From Bacteroidota bacterium (GTDB taxonomy: Bacteria; Bacteroidota; Bacteroidia; Chitinophagales; Chitinophagaceae): a stretch of DNA of 64,000 nt. Position 1 is the first letter of the stretch. Every line of letters begins with the position of its first letter. This document shows, one piece after another, positions 47,301 through 55,868 of the stretch. The notes beneath the pieces are model-generated. The model worked only from the letters and a program-made list of their open reading frames with translations, made no database searches and had not been told where the DNA came from. The stretch lies in assembly GCA_023387985.1 (NCBI GenBank), contig JAEWHC010000009.1:744001-808000 (forward strand), read 5' to 3'. Position numbers and translations under genes: made by a program.

Positions 47301-49207
47301 GCACCGCTTGCCACATAATTGCGGTTGCTTTCTTTAAAATCCAAACGAGTGGTGATGTCTCCGTTCAGGTTTTCATCTCTTGACCGGATGTCTGCAATAA
47401 GTTCTGAATTGAGAAAAGTACCGTCAATGGAAAGGTCGTGATAAGTGTATTTATCAAACTGCAGGGTATGGATGTCCCCTTTTATTTTTACTGCATCGGC
47501 TGCGCTGAGTCCGCTACTGCTCACCACACCGTTAAACGTTACGCGGCCCAGCTTGCTGACATCCAGTAAACTGCCCGCGTGGATATCGGCATTGCTGATG
47601 ATGCCGGTAAATCCTTTATTCGGCCCGGAAAGTACCATTTTCAGGTCCGCGTCCATTGCGCCCTGGTTGGCCTGCAAATGACCTTTCAGGTTAAAATCAA
47701 AAACAGTACCTGCAAAACTCCCGTTCAGGGTAACCGGCCCGAGATTGTAAACCGGTGTCGATCGCAACCGGCGCAATTCAGGAGCCCAGGGTTCAATGTC
47801 GGCAGGGTCTACTACGCTGCCATTGGTGAGAAACTCAATGCGGCTGCGTTGAACATCCGGCAGGCCGCGCATGGTGTATTGCCCAAGCAACCGGGAATTG
47901 CCGGTGGAAGCATCTAAGCTGGATACCGTAAAACCGCTGACGGTGCCAAGCGCATTTCCGCTGATGCGAATTTGCTGGTTGACCTTTTTGAGCGCCGGGG
48001 CAAAAAAGGCGACATCCTGTATATCCACCACACTGTTTCGGACGTTCATGTTCAATACCACGCTGTCAACGAAATCTTCCATACGGTCTATGGCGGGATA
48101 GGTCATCGCGTAATAAGGTCCGAGCCTGCTGTTATTGAGCTGCAGGTCGAGGTTGTCGAACTCCATCAATTGCGGATGCATCCGGAAAATGGCATTCAGA
48201 TTCCTGATTTGTAAACCGCTACGTTCACTACCGGTGAGTTGAATGTTGGCCCGGATGGTATCATCCAGAAAACTGAAGTCAGCGACCTTGCCATTGAGAG
48301 AATCGAAAACAATATTCTTAGGATCGAAATAGCCATTGGTCCACGTGGAAGGATCCGTTGAAACCAATCCGTATTTTCCTTTGGAAAGGTGGATCTCATC
48401 CACGGCGAAATAGAGCCCGTTTTTATTCCATCGTTCAGGAATGGTTTTGAGCAGTTTAAGGGAATCTGTCCTGCGCCGGTAGGCAATGGAATCTTCCGCT
48501 GACCAAAGACCTTTTGTGCGGGCCTGGACGTAGCGGGGCGATTCGAGGTTGATGTATTCAACGATGTATTGCTTTTTCGCCGGGTTCACCATTTTGGCAT
48601 CCAGGAAAATCTGTTTTGCTTCAAGATTGGAAATCCTTCCCTTCCATCGGTCTTCCATCAGGAGGTGAAGGTTGGATACGCTGGCGAGATTGAAAGACAA
48701 TACAATCGGCTTTTGCGTTTTTTGCGCAGGCTTCAGTTCACCCGGATTTTGCCCCGGCCCGGCAAAAACCTCTTCGAGAAAACTGTAATTCCATATGCTG
48801 TCATTTCGGTACAAGTGCACATAAACGTCCTCCAGTGCAATGTTCTTCACTTCCACCGTGTCGCGGAAAATAAGCCAGTCGATGGTGTTAATCTGGATGG
48901 TTCCGGCAGAAAGCAATGTGTCTTTTTTTTCATCATAGACCACGACATCTTTCAGTTGTAGCCGGTTGAGCCATCCCAGATAGGCTTTACCCACTTTTAC
49001 TTCGGTACCCAGGATCTGGCTGAGACGGACAGTTGCATTATTGATTATCCAAGTTTGGAAAAACGGAGTTTGCAACAAAATCCATAACGCGAAGAGTAAC
49101 GCAATGATTGCGAGTAAAAGATTGCCTGCTATCCGAAGTGTTTTCTTCAAATGGGTAGTGTTGTTAAGTTCCTTGGAGAATATGGCAACAAATTTACAAT
49201 TACGCAT
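44342..49207 (-). CDS. tamB: TamB-like translocation/assembly module protein
   Basis: A 1,621-residue protein bridging inner and outer membranes. Residues about 20-45 form one membrane segment (IAGNLLLAIIALLFALWIL). The rest is almost all beta-rich, repetitive AsmA/TamB-type groove structure, with YLGWLNRLQLKDVVVYD near the start. The C-terminal 400 residues match the DUF490 domain (GNGNLRIRTGTTEETVMRGRYNIE, ELAINTLSDLISDEMGKIL, LVGGEVVGSAGYDRVNFNF). TamB proteins are implicated in barrel assembly and lipid transport to the outer membrane. The ATG 49207 start is used; a TTG at 49150 is closer to the membrane segment and possible. No tamA gene is adjacent. Confidence 0.92.
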   Translation of the reverse strand: MRNCKFVAIFSKELNNTTHLKKTLRIAGNLLLAIIALLFALWILLQTPFFQTWIINNATVRLSQILGTEVKVGKAYLGWLNRLQLKDVVVYDEKKDTLLSAGTIQINTIDWLIFRDTVEVKNIALEDVYVHLYRNDSIWNYSFLEEVFAGPGQNPGELKPAQKTQKPIVLSFNLASVSNLHLLMEDRWKGRISNLEAKQIFLDAKMVNPAKKQYIVEYINLESPRYVQARTKGLWSAEDSIAYRRRTDSLKLLKTIPERWNKNGLYFAVDEIHLSKGKYGLVSTDPSTWTNGYFDPKNIVFDSLNGKVADFSFLDDTIRANIQLTGSERSGLQIRNLNAIFRMHPQLMEFDNLDLQLNNSRLGPYYAMTYPAIDRMEDFVDSVVLNMNVRNSVVDIQDVAFFAPALKKVNQQIRISGNALGTVSGFTVSSLDASTGNSRLLGQYTMRGLPDVQRSRIEFLTNGSVVDPADIEPWAPELRRLRSTPVYNLGPVTLNGSFAGTVFDFNLKGHLQANQGAMDADLKMVLSGPNKGFTGIISNADIHAGSLLDVSKLGRVTFNGVVSSSGLSAADAVKIKGDIHTLQFDKYTYHDLSIDGTFLNSELIADIRSRDENLNGDITTRLDFKESNRNYVASGALVNANLRALGITEDSLRFSGLFDVNFKGSKIDDFVGYARMYDASLYDGIRQLSFDSLVINSVVHENGNKTLEILTNEASVRIDGKFNLSDLPNGFLAFLHHYYPSIFEKPRSLPKNQDFTFDIETKNIDPYLYLIDPNLRGLSNSTLKGVLNTDKFEMLLNVDAPFVGYKNFQFRNVSLRGNGSDNWLYINGGIDNLVINDSLNIPNVSLGLVTSMDTTQLKLTTRMGGALGDAVINGMFIASEGGFEALFRESEFILNNKKWVISSEGSISMRNGYLFAQGVEITSGNQKLLAYSVPSDEHNWNDIHVEITELNLGDFLPYFTTEPRLEGLLTGKVVVEDPLRKPLFHMDLAAHNFYFNNDSVGLVTVRGNYNTTSGAFRGNIDSKNPLYDFGGEVAFDVKPDGKSTINTVINLRNERISLLNNYLSTVFKNMDGYANGTLQIVGSLKAPRLVGEVRLSQAQFTVLYTGVTYFVDSATLKFGENFLDLGTINLKDAKDRTGTVKGIMYHHFFDSLSFYMNVASNGMEVLNTNPKDNDLFYGKAVGAATFSLNGPINNLYMKVAGNITDSSHIIIANREGKTSGEADYLSFKTYGVEMTGITEEDELNLHIDMELTTNPLCQIDVIMDEVTGDVISARGNGNLRIRTGTTEETVMRGRYNIESGNYNFSFQTLIKKPFELVGGENSFIEWNGDPYTASMRVQARYIANNISFSDLLNTSQSRDLLDPSAANYKGDVYVNALLTGQLMQPNIEFSIEFPPGSPMRNNLSAMNMLQQIENDKSEMLRQVTYLIVFRSFAPYKQGTGTRIPGTELAINTLSDLISDEMGKILTNVFQEILGDKSLNVDFNTAVYNSNSLVGGEVVGSAGYDRVNFNFMLRRSYLNNRIVVNVGSDFDVGRASASYANAGFQFLPNISVEFILTKDRKLRAILFKRDNIDFIGRRNRAGVSLSYRQDFEDFLRLRGRSKNQDDILILRKEEEDQDAGFK

Positions 49208-49303
49208 CTAAATGCCGGGTTTTATACATCTATAGGCGGCATTGTATGATGGGGTGCGCAATAGAATTAACCGGTTTTTAAGCGGGCCGGTGATTTTATG
49301 CAT

Positions 49304-49327
49304 GAAAAAACCCCGCCGAAACGGGGT
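49304..49327 (-). terminator. Rho-independent terminator after the RRM gene
   Basis: Minus strand: ACCCCG, loop TTTCGG, CGGGGT, then a run of T. It lies 77 bases after the RRM gene stop and separates it from tamB. Confidence 0.85.
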
Positions 49328-49403
49328 GAATGCATTTCATCACTATAAGGCAATTGAATAATGAGCTTTTGCCAAAACTAAACAGCCTTAATGAAACGGC
49401 TGA

Positions 49404-49724
49404 TTAATCGCGGTCGTTGCCACGGTCAAAGCCACCCCTGCGGGGACGGAAACCACCACCACCACCACCGGAGGGACGGTCTTCTCTCGGACGCGCTTCG
49501 TTTACGCTGATGGCACGGCCTCCAAGGTTAGCACCATTCAGTTTATCGACCGCTTCACGAGCTTCGTCGTCGTTAGGCATTTCAACAAAAGCAAAACCAC
49601 GGCTACGGTTCGTAACCTTGTCTTTTACGATCTTACAACTGTCTACAGTTCCGCAAGATTCAAAAAAACGCTGGAGTTCGTCTTCTGTGCAAGTCCAGCT
49701 CAAATTTCCAATGTACAAATTCAT
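49404..49724 (-). CDS. Single-RRM RNA-binding protein
   Basis: A 106-residue protein with one RNA-recognition motif: RNP2 LYIGNL at residues 3-8 and RNP1 RSRGFAFVEM at residues 42-51, followed by a glycine/arginine-rich tail (RPSGGGGGGFRPRRGG). Such proteins are common in Bacteroidota and cyanobacteria, where some act at low temperature or regulate mRNA. The target is unknown. It is a separate transcription unit with its own terminator. Confidence 0.93.
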   Translation of the reverse strand: MNLYIGNLSWTCTEDELQRFFESCGTVDSCKIVKDKVTNRSRGFAFVEMPNDDEAREAVDKLNGANLGGRAISVNEARPREDRPSGGGGGGFRPRRGGFDRGNDRD

Positions 49725-49889
49725 AACTATAAAAATTCAGGGCAGATAAGCTTAATATTATTTTTTTTCAGCACAGCTGCCAATGTTCAATAAGCGAAAT
49801 TGAGGGTAAATTTCCGTTGGCCAAAATAAATGTTCTCCGGTTATTGTTAAATTTAATGAATAAGAACGATTTAACCTCCGGCTGGTTCG

Positions 49890-49904
49890 TTACCTGGCGC
49901 CAGG
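49890..49904. promoter_or_regulatory. Palindromic motif upstream of atpD
   Basis: TTACCTGGCGCCAGG contains a perfect 12-bp palindrome (49893-49904). It lies 82 bases before the atpD -7 box. A near copy (14 of 15 bases) lies before ileS at 52334-52348. The 344-base gap 49725-50068 otherwise holds only this site and the atpD promoter. Confidence 0.5.
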
Positions 49905-49960
49905 GATATCATTTTTAGGAACGGCAATTAATAAAAATTACCTTCTGAAGAGGCGTGAAC

Positions 49961-49994
49961 TTTGGCTTTTGTACTTCAACAATCCTTACCTTTG
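49961..49994 (+). promoter_or_regulatory. Bacteroidota promoter of atpD
   Basis: TTTGG at 49961-49965 as -33 and TACCTTTG at 49987-49994 as -7, separated by 21 bases. Both fit the TTTG / TAnnTTTG consensus. The leader to the atpD ATG is about 70 bases. Confidence 0.7.
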
Positions 49995-50068
49995 CACCCG
50001 ATTTCAGGCATGGCCTGCAGTCTTAATATAAATTAGCTCCTGAAAACAACGAAAAACAACCTATTTAT

Positions 50069-51574
50069 ATGGCAAATGTTGGTAAAGTAAAACAAATTAT
50101 TGGCGCTGTTGTCGATGTTCAGTTTCGTAATGCAGAAAAGCTCCCGGAAATTTACAACGCTCTTGAACTGAAGCGGGAAAACGGGGATATTCTGATTATG
50201 GAAGTTCAGCAGCACCTTGGGGAAGATAGTGTGCGCTGCGTGGCTATGGATGGCACCGAAGGGCTTGTGCGCGGGATGGAAGTTACGGATACCGGGTCTG
50301 CGATAGCGATGCCAACAGGAGAAGCCATTAAAGGCCGGTTGTTTAACGTTACCGGCGACGCCATTGACGGCTTGCCTCCCGTAGATAAATCCACGGGCCG
50401 GCCCATTCACGCAAAACCTCCGGCATTTGAAAACCTGAGCACCGCTGCAGAAGTGTTGTTTACAGGCATTAAAGTTATTGATCTCATTGAGCCTTATGCA
50501 AAAGGTGGAAAAATTGGTCTGTTTGGTGGTGCGGGTGTTGGCAAAACCGTATTGATCCAGGAACTGATCAATAATATCGCCAAAGGTTATGGCGGTTTAT
50601 CTGTATTTGCCGGAGTGGGCGAGCGTACCCGTGAAGGAAATGATCTGCTGCGCGAAATGATCGAAGCCGGCATTATGGCTTATGGCGAAGAGTTTAAAAA
50701 AAGTATGGAAGAAGGCGGATGGGACCTGGAGAAAGTGGATATGCAAGGCCTGAAGGATTCCAAGGCGACCTTTGTATTCGGACAGATGAATGAGCCCCCC
50801 GGAGCACGTGCCCGTGTGGCACTATCCGGTCTGACCATTGCAGAATACTTCCGCGATGGTGACGGACAGGGTTCCGGAAAAGACATCCTTTTTTTCGTAG
50901 ACAATATTTTCCGCTTCACGCAGGCCGGTTCTGAAGTTTCCGCCCTGCTTGGACGTATGCCTTCTGCGGTGGGATACCAACCGACACTGGCAACCGAAAT
51001 GGGGATTATGCAGGAGCGTATCACCTCAACCAAACATGGTTCGATTACTTCCGTACAGGCAGTTTATGTTCCTGCGGATGACCTGACTGATCCGGCGCCG
51101 GCAACCACATTTGCCCACCTGGATGCCACCACCGTGTTAAGCCGTAAAATTGCTGACCTGGGTATTTATCCGGCGGTGGATCCCCTCGATTCAACTTCGC
51201 GTATCCTGTCTCCGGCAATTGTAGGCGATGAGCATTATGATTGTGCCAACCGTGTGAAACTCATTTTACAGCGTTATAAAGAGTTACAGGATATTATTGC
51301 CATCCTGGGTATTGATGAATTGAGCGATGAAGACAGAATGACTGTATCCCGTGCCCGTAAAGTGCAGCGCTTCCTGAGCCAGCCTTTCCATGTGGCCGAG
51401 CAGTTCACCGGCCTCAAAGGTGTGTTCGTAAGCATCGAAGACACCATCCGGGGATTTAATTCCATCATGGACGGCGAAGTGGACGATTACCCCGAAGCTG
51501 CGTTTAACCTGGTTGGTACGCTTGAAGACGCCATTGAGAAAGGTAAGAAGATGATAGAAGCGGCGCAAGGTTAA
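50069..51574 (+). CDS. atpD: ATP synthase F1 subunit beta
   Basis: Catalytic subunit of F-type ATP synthase. The 501-residue protein has Walker A GLFGGAGVGKTVLIQ, the catalytic Glu in GVGERTREGNDL, Walker B DILFFVDNIFRF and the signature SSTKHGSITSVQ-type region ending ALLGRMPSAVGYQPTLATEMG. Here atpD and atpC are alone; the other atp genes are elsewhere, as is usual in Bacteroidota. A 241-base gap before atpC is wide for one operon. Confidence 0.98.
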   Translation: MANVGKVKQIIGAVVDVQFRNAEKLPEIYNALELKRENGDILIMEVQQHLGEDSVRCVAMDGTEGLVRGMEVTDTGSAIAMPTGEAIKGRLFNVTGDAIDGLPPVDKSTGRPIHAKPPAFENLSTAAEVLFTGIKVIDLIEPYAKGGKIGLFGGAGVGKTVLIQELINNIAKGYGGLSVFAGVGERTREGNDLLREMIEAGIMAYGEEFKKSMEEGGWDLEKVDMQGLKDSKATFVFGQMNEPPGARARVALSGLTIAEYFRDGDGQGSGKDILFFVDNIFRFTQAGSEVSALLGRMPSAVGYQPTLATEMGIMQERITSTKHGSITSVQAVYVPADDLTDPAPATTFAHLDATTVLSRKIADLGIYPAVDPLDSTSRILSPAIVGDEHYDCANRVKLILQRYKELQDIIAILGIDELSDEDRMTVSRARKVQRFLSQPFHVAEQFTGLKGVFVSIEDTIRGFNSIMDGEVDDYPEAAFNLVGTLEDAIEKGKKMIEAAQG

Positions 51575-51762
51575 GTTTTAGACAGGAGACCATAAACGTT
51601 TGAACCGCTACTGGTATGGGTTCCCTAACGCAGTTCAAACCCAATCAGTAAATTAGCCCACAAAGTGGGATATCTAAAGTAGAAACCAAAAGAGCAGATG
51701 GTTTCAGATTATGAACAGCTTCAAAATGATGACGGGTTTTTACATCAAGCAGTGAACTTCCA

Positions 51763-51810
51763 ATCTAAATTGTCTCAGTCTGAAATCTAAGTTCTAAATT
51801 CTAAAGTCTC
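51763..51810. repeat. Short degenerate repeats before atpC
   Basis: TCTAAATT, AATCTAA, TTCTAAATTCTAAA and GTCT-type words recur between atpD and atpC, ending just before the atpC start. No other function was seen in the 241-base gap; no ribosome-binding site stands out. Confidence 0.45.
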
Positions 51811-51815
51811 GCATT

Positions 51816-52076
51816 ATGACCGTAGAAATATTAACTCCCGAAGGAAAGCTATTCAGCCAGGATGTTTATGGCGTGCAGCTTCCTGGTACTGCAGGATTAT
51901 TTGAAGTGCTGGACCACCATGCACCATTGGTGAGCTCGCTGGGTAAAGGACAGGTAAAGATTTTGCTGGATAAAAGTGGAAATGAAAACCAGAAATTTGA
52001 AATCAAAAGTGGTTTTGTGGAGGTGTTGAACAATAAAGTGACGGTTTTAGTGGAGGGGGCCTCTGCTGCTTCCTGA
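51816..52076 (+). CDS. atpC: ATP synthase F1 subunit epsilon
   Basis: An 86-residue short epsilon subunit. It shows the N-terminal beta-sandwich domain: VEILTPEGKLFSQDVYGVQLPG, the conserved GLFEVLDHHAPLVSSL and FVEVLNNKVTVLVEGA. The C-terminal helical hairpin of longer epsilon subunits is missing, which is usual in Bacteroidota and means the inhibitory extended form is not possible. It follows atpD and is closed by a terminator. Confidence 0.95.
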   Translation: MTVEILTPEGKLFSQDVYGVQLPGTAGLFEVLDHHAPLVSSLGKGQVKILLDKSGNENQKFEIKSGFVEVLNNKVTVLVEGASAAS

Positions 52077-52096
52077 TCATTTTAATCTTATAAAGC

Positions 52097-52133
52097 AAAG
52101 CTTCCTCCCCGGATTGGGTTGGAAGCTTTTTTT
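52097..52133 (+). terminator. Rho-independent terminator after atpC
   Basis: AAAGCTTCC (52097-52105) pairs with GGAAGCTTT (52121-52129) across a 15-base loop, then a T run to 52133. It lies about 20 bases after the atpC stop. Confidence 0.85.
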
Positions 52134-52333
52134 GTTTTCAGGGATGAAAAGTTTGCCAGGCAATGATGCGAATATCCTTTCGTTAAATCTGGTAAAATGA
52201 TCACCGTTAAAATGCATTTAAACGAACCGGTGATGGCGTACAGTAAACTTCAAAGTTGCGATGATTTCACACCCTGAAAAGCTATCAACGGCTTTAAGGT
52301 GATAACCACATTTATACATTATTTACGCGTGAC

Positions 52334-52348
52334 TTACCTGGGGCCAGG
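52334..52348. promoter_or_regulatory. Near-palindromic motif upstream of ileS
   Basis: TTACCTGGGGCCAGG differs from the motif before atpD (49890-49904) by one base and keeps the CCTGG/CCAGG arms. It lies 34 bases before the ileS -7 box. The 346-base gap 52077-52422 otherwise holds only the atpC terminator and this promoter; no T-box was recognised. Confidence 0.5.
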
Positions 52349-52382
52349 CGTTACCCCATTAGGTTTTTTCGTTCGGAATTCT

Positions 52383-52390
52383 TACCTTTG
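52383..52390 (+). promoter_or_regulatory. Bacteroidota -7 box before ileS
   Basis: TACCTTTG, followed by C, matches TAnnTTTG. A weak TTAGG lies 19 bases upstream. AAGGAG at 52401-52406 is the likely ribosome-binding site, 16 bases before the ATG, which is farther than usual. Confidence 0.6.
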
Positions 52391-52422
52391 CAGCCTTTTT
52401 AAGGAGTTTATTTAATAAACAT

Positions 52423-55400
52423 ATGGCCAAAAGGTACAAGGAATTCAAAGGGTTAAACCTGCCGGCAATTGAAAAAGCTGTTTTGAAAGAATGGACTAAA
52501 AACCAGGCTTTCGAAAAGAGTATTTCAATCCGTGAAGGCGCCAGGCCATTTATTTTTTATGAAGGCCCGCCCAGTGCCAACGGCCTTCCCGGTATCCACC
52601 ACGTAATCAGCCGCACCATTAAAGATCTGATGTGCCGTTATAAAACCATGCAGGGATTCCAGGTAAAACGCAAAGGCGGATGGGATACCCATGGACTGCC
52701 TGTTGAATTGGGTGTAGAAAAAGAACTTGGCATCACCAAAGAAGATATCGGCAAGACCATATCGGTTGAAGAATACAATGCAAAATGCCGCGAGGCCGTT
52801 TCGCGCTACAAGGATAAATGGGATGAGATCACCCAGAAAATGGGTTATTGGGTTGACCTTGATGATCCGTACATCACATTCACCAATGAATACATCGAAA
52901 GTCTTTGGTGGATACTGAGTAAATTATATAATCGCGGATTGCTTTACGAAAGCGTAAGCATTCAGCCTTATTCGCCGGCGGCGGGAACCGGGTTAAGTTC
53001 GCATGAACTCAATATGCCCGGTGCCTACAAAGATGTGAAGGACACAAGCGCTACCGTCTTGTTCACTTTACACAATGCTGAAGAACAGCAATATATTGTA
53101 CCCGGTTCCGCACAGGCAAGCTTGATCAATTCGTTGCAGGAGGCTTCGCAAAATTTCTGGAAAGATAACGGTGAGCAAATTGGTGAAATACCGATCCGGG
53201 TGATGGCATGGACTACCACACCGTGGACCTTGCCAAGCAATCTCGGTCTTACCATGGGCCCTAATGTGGAATACGCATTGGTTGTTACCTTCAATCCATA
53301 TACACATCAGCCTCAGAGCATGTTACTGGCAAACGACCTGGTGACTGCTTATTTTAACGAAGCAGGTGCTGAAATGCCTTTTGGCGATTACCAGGAAGGT
53401 GCCAAAGTAATTCCGTGGAAAATTATTGCCCGCCATAAAGGAAAAGAATTTGAAAAACTGAGCTATGAGCGGTTGTTGCTCCTGGAAGGCAATTCGTTTG
53501 AAGCTGTAGAATCAATTACACCGGGTGCTGAACCTTATCAAATCGTTTTGGGTGACTTTGTTACTACAGCAGATGGAACAGGTATCGTGCATACCGCACC
53601 GGCTTTTGGTGCCGATGATTTTAAAGTTGGACAGAAATACAACCTGGGAATTGTAACCCTGGTAGATAAACAGGGAAAATTTATGGAGGGTACCGGCGAA
53701 TACAGTGGCCGGTATGTAAAAGATTATAAAGACGATAAGGATTATGCAGATGTTAATGTAGACATAGCCGTTGCTTTGAAAAAAGAAGGCAAAGCTTTTC
53801 GCATTGAGAAATTCGAACACAGTTATCCGCATTGCTGGAGAACAGACAAACCCATCTTGTACTATCCGCTTGATGCCTGGTTCATAAAAACCACTGCTTA
53901 TAAAGACCGGATGGTCAATCTGAATAAAACCATTTTTTGGAAACCTGAAAGTACCGGTACGGGTCGCTTTGGCAACTGGCTGGAAAATATGGTGGATTGG
54001 AACCTGAGTAGAAGCCGGTTTTGGGGTACGCCATTGCCTATCTGGCGGACAGATGATGGCGAAGAAGAAGTGTGTATCGGAAGTATTGCCCAATTAAATG
54101 GCATGATCCATCCGGATAGCCCGGTAAAGGAAATTACTGATTTGCATAAACCACAGGTTGATGAAGTGATTCTGAAAAGTGCTGGTGGCCAACCCATGAA
54201 ACGCGTTTCAGATCTAATTGATGTTTGGTTTGACAGCGGAGCAATGCCAATCGCCCAGTGGCATTTCCCGTTTGAAAATCAACAAACATTCGCGGAAAGC
54301 TATCCTGCTGATTTCATATGCGAAGGTGTGGACCAAACCCGTGGCTGGTTTTATACGCTTCATGCCATCAGTGCGTTGATCAAAGAAGACATACATGAAG
54401 AACTGAAAAACCTGGGCTTACCCGTTACAGAAAAAAAATATCCCGGACTTGCTTATCGCAGTGTGTTGAGCAATGGCCTGGTATTGGATAAGCACGGCAA
54501 CAAAATGAGTAAACGCCTCGGCAATGTAGTTGATCCTTTTAAAACCATTGATCAGTATGGCGCAGATGCCACGCGCTGGTATCTCCTTACCAATGCCAGT
54601 GCTTGGGAGAACCTGAAATTTGATTTGTCAGGCATCGAAGAAGTTCAACGTAAATTCTTCGGCACCTTTTTCAATACATACCAGTTCTTTGTGCTTTATG
54701 CCAATGTTGACGGGTTTCATTATAGGGAAGAAAAAGTACCGGTCAAAGATCGCCCGGAAATTGATCAGTGGATCCTGAGCGTGTTACATTCTCTTGTTGG
54801 CCGTGTGGGAAAAGAATTGGATAATTACGAAATAGCGGTTGCCGGCCGTGCAATAGAAAATTTCCTGGATGAACAACTCAGCAACTGGTATGTTCGTTTA
54901 TGCCGTCGGCGGTTTTGGAAAGGAGAATATGAATTTGACAAATTGTGCGCCTACCAAACCCTGTACGAATGCCTGGAGACCCTCGCATTGCTCATCGCGC
55001 CTTTCTCGCCATTTTTTAGTGATGAAATCTTTTGCCGGTTGAATGAAGCAACGGGAAGATTTGATGTGTCAAGCATTCATCACGTGCGTTTTCCTGTGGC
55101 CATTGAAGAAGTGATCAACACTGAGCTGGAAAAGAAAATGGAGCTTGCACAGTTAGCCACATCATTGGTTTTAAGCCTTCGCAAAAAAACTTCCTTAAAG
55201 GTTCGTCAGCCTTTACAAAAGGTTTTGATCCCAGTAATGGACGTACAAATGGCAGGTCGGTTGGAAAGCATGGCTGATCTGATAAAATCAGAAGTTAATG
55301 TAAAAGAAATCGAGCTGCTGAACGACACGGAAGGCTTCATAAAGAAGAAGATAAAGCCTAACTTTGCGCTATTGGGAAAAAAGCTTGGTAGTCAAATGAA

Positions 55401-55863
55401 AGCTGTGGCATCTGCCCTGGCTGCATTCACGCAAGCTCAGATAACAGACATGGAAAAAAGGGGCGAAACCATAGTTGAGATAGATGGTCAGCCCATTAAA
55501 ATATTAATTTCTGAAGTTGAGATTTCTGCAGAAGATATCCCAGGTTGGAGTGTCGCTTCAAATGGGGCGCTGACGGTAGCCCTGGATATTACTGTAACCG
55601 ATGAATTGCAAATGGAAGGGGATGCCCGCGAATTTGTTAACCGGATTCAAAACATCAGAAAAGAAAAACAGTTTGAGCTTACAGACAGGATAGATGTATT
55701 ATGGTCAGGAAATGATAGAATGGAGAGATCTTTCAATTTATTCAAAACTTATATTTGCGCCGAAATTTTGGCAAACACCCTGGAAAACTCCAGTCCAACT
55801 GATGAAGGAACGGAAATCGTGGTGAATGAGATACCGGTTTGGGTGCAAGTAATTAAAAATTAA
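52423..55863 (+). CDS. ileS: Isoleucyl-tRNA synthetase (IleRS2-like, GIHH signature)
   Basis: Charges tRNA-Ile. The 1,146-residue class I enzyme has an N-terminal Rossmann domain, an inserted editing domain (about 200-420, with TTPWTLPSN and GTGIVHTAPAFGADD), the KMSKR loop in HGNKMSKRLGN and a long C-terminal part without an obvious zinc finger. The usual HxGH signature is here GIHH (residues 57-60, in ANGLPGIHHV): the first His and the Gly have exchanged places. That swap is known from some IleRS2 enzymes, where it goes with strong mupirocin resistance. The gene has its own promoter and is followed five bases later by the DksA-like gene. Confidence 0.96.
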   Translation: MAKRYKEFKGLNLPAIEKAVLKEWTKNQAFEKSISIREGARPFIFYEGPPSANGLPGIHHVISRTIKDLMCRYKTMQGFQVKRKGGWDTHGLPVELGVEKELGITKEDIGKTISVEEYNAKCREAVSRYKDKWDEITQKMGYWVDLDDPYITFTNEYIESLWWILSKLYNRGLLYESVSIQPYSPAAGTGLSSHELNMPGAYKDVKDTSATVLFTLHNAEEQQYIVPGSAQASLINSLQEASQNFWKDNGEQIGEIPIRVMAWTTTPWTLPSNLGLTMGPNVEYALVVTFNPYTHQPQSMLLANDLVTAYFNEAGAEMPFGDYQEGAKVIPWKIIARHKGKEFEKLSYERLLLLEGNSFEAVESITPGAEPYQIVLGDFVTTADGTGIVHTAPAFGADDFKVGQKYNLGIVTLVDKQGKFMEGTGEYSGRYVKDYKDDKDYADVNVDIAVALKKEGKAFRIEKFEHSYPHCWRTDKPILYYPLDAWFIKTTAYKDRMVNLNKTIFWKPESTGTGRFGNWLENMVDWNLSRSRFWGTPLPIWRTDDGEEEVCIGSIAQLNGMIHPDSPVKEITDLHKPQVDEVILKSAGGQPMKRVSDLIDVWFDSGAMPIAQWHFPFENQQTFAESYPADFICEGVDQTRGWFYTLHAISALIKEDIHEELKNLGLPVTEKKYPGLAYRSVLSNGLVLDKHGNKMSKRLGNVVDPFKTIDQYGADATRWYLLTNASAWENLKFDLSGIEEVQRKFFGTFFNTYQFFVLYANVDGFHYREEKVPVKDRPEIDQWILSVLHSLVGRVGKELDNYEIAVAGRAIENFLDEQLSNWYVRLCRRRFWKGEYEFDKLCAYQTLYECLETLALLIAPFSPFFSDEIFCRLNEATGRFDVSSIHHVRFPVAIEEVINTELEKKMELAQLATSLVLSLRKKTSLKVRQPLQKVLIPVMDVQMAGRLESMADLIKSEVNVKEIELLNDTEGFIKKKIKPNFALLGKKLGSQMKAVASALAAFTQAQITDMEKRGETIVEIDGQPIKILISEVEISAEDIPGWSVASNGALTVALDITVTDELQMEGDAREFVNRIQNIRKEKQFELTDRIDVLWSGNDRMERSFNLFKTYICAEILANTLENSSPTDEGTEIVVNEIPVWVQVIKN

Positions 55864-55868
55864 AGACG

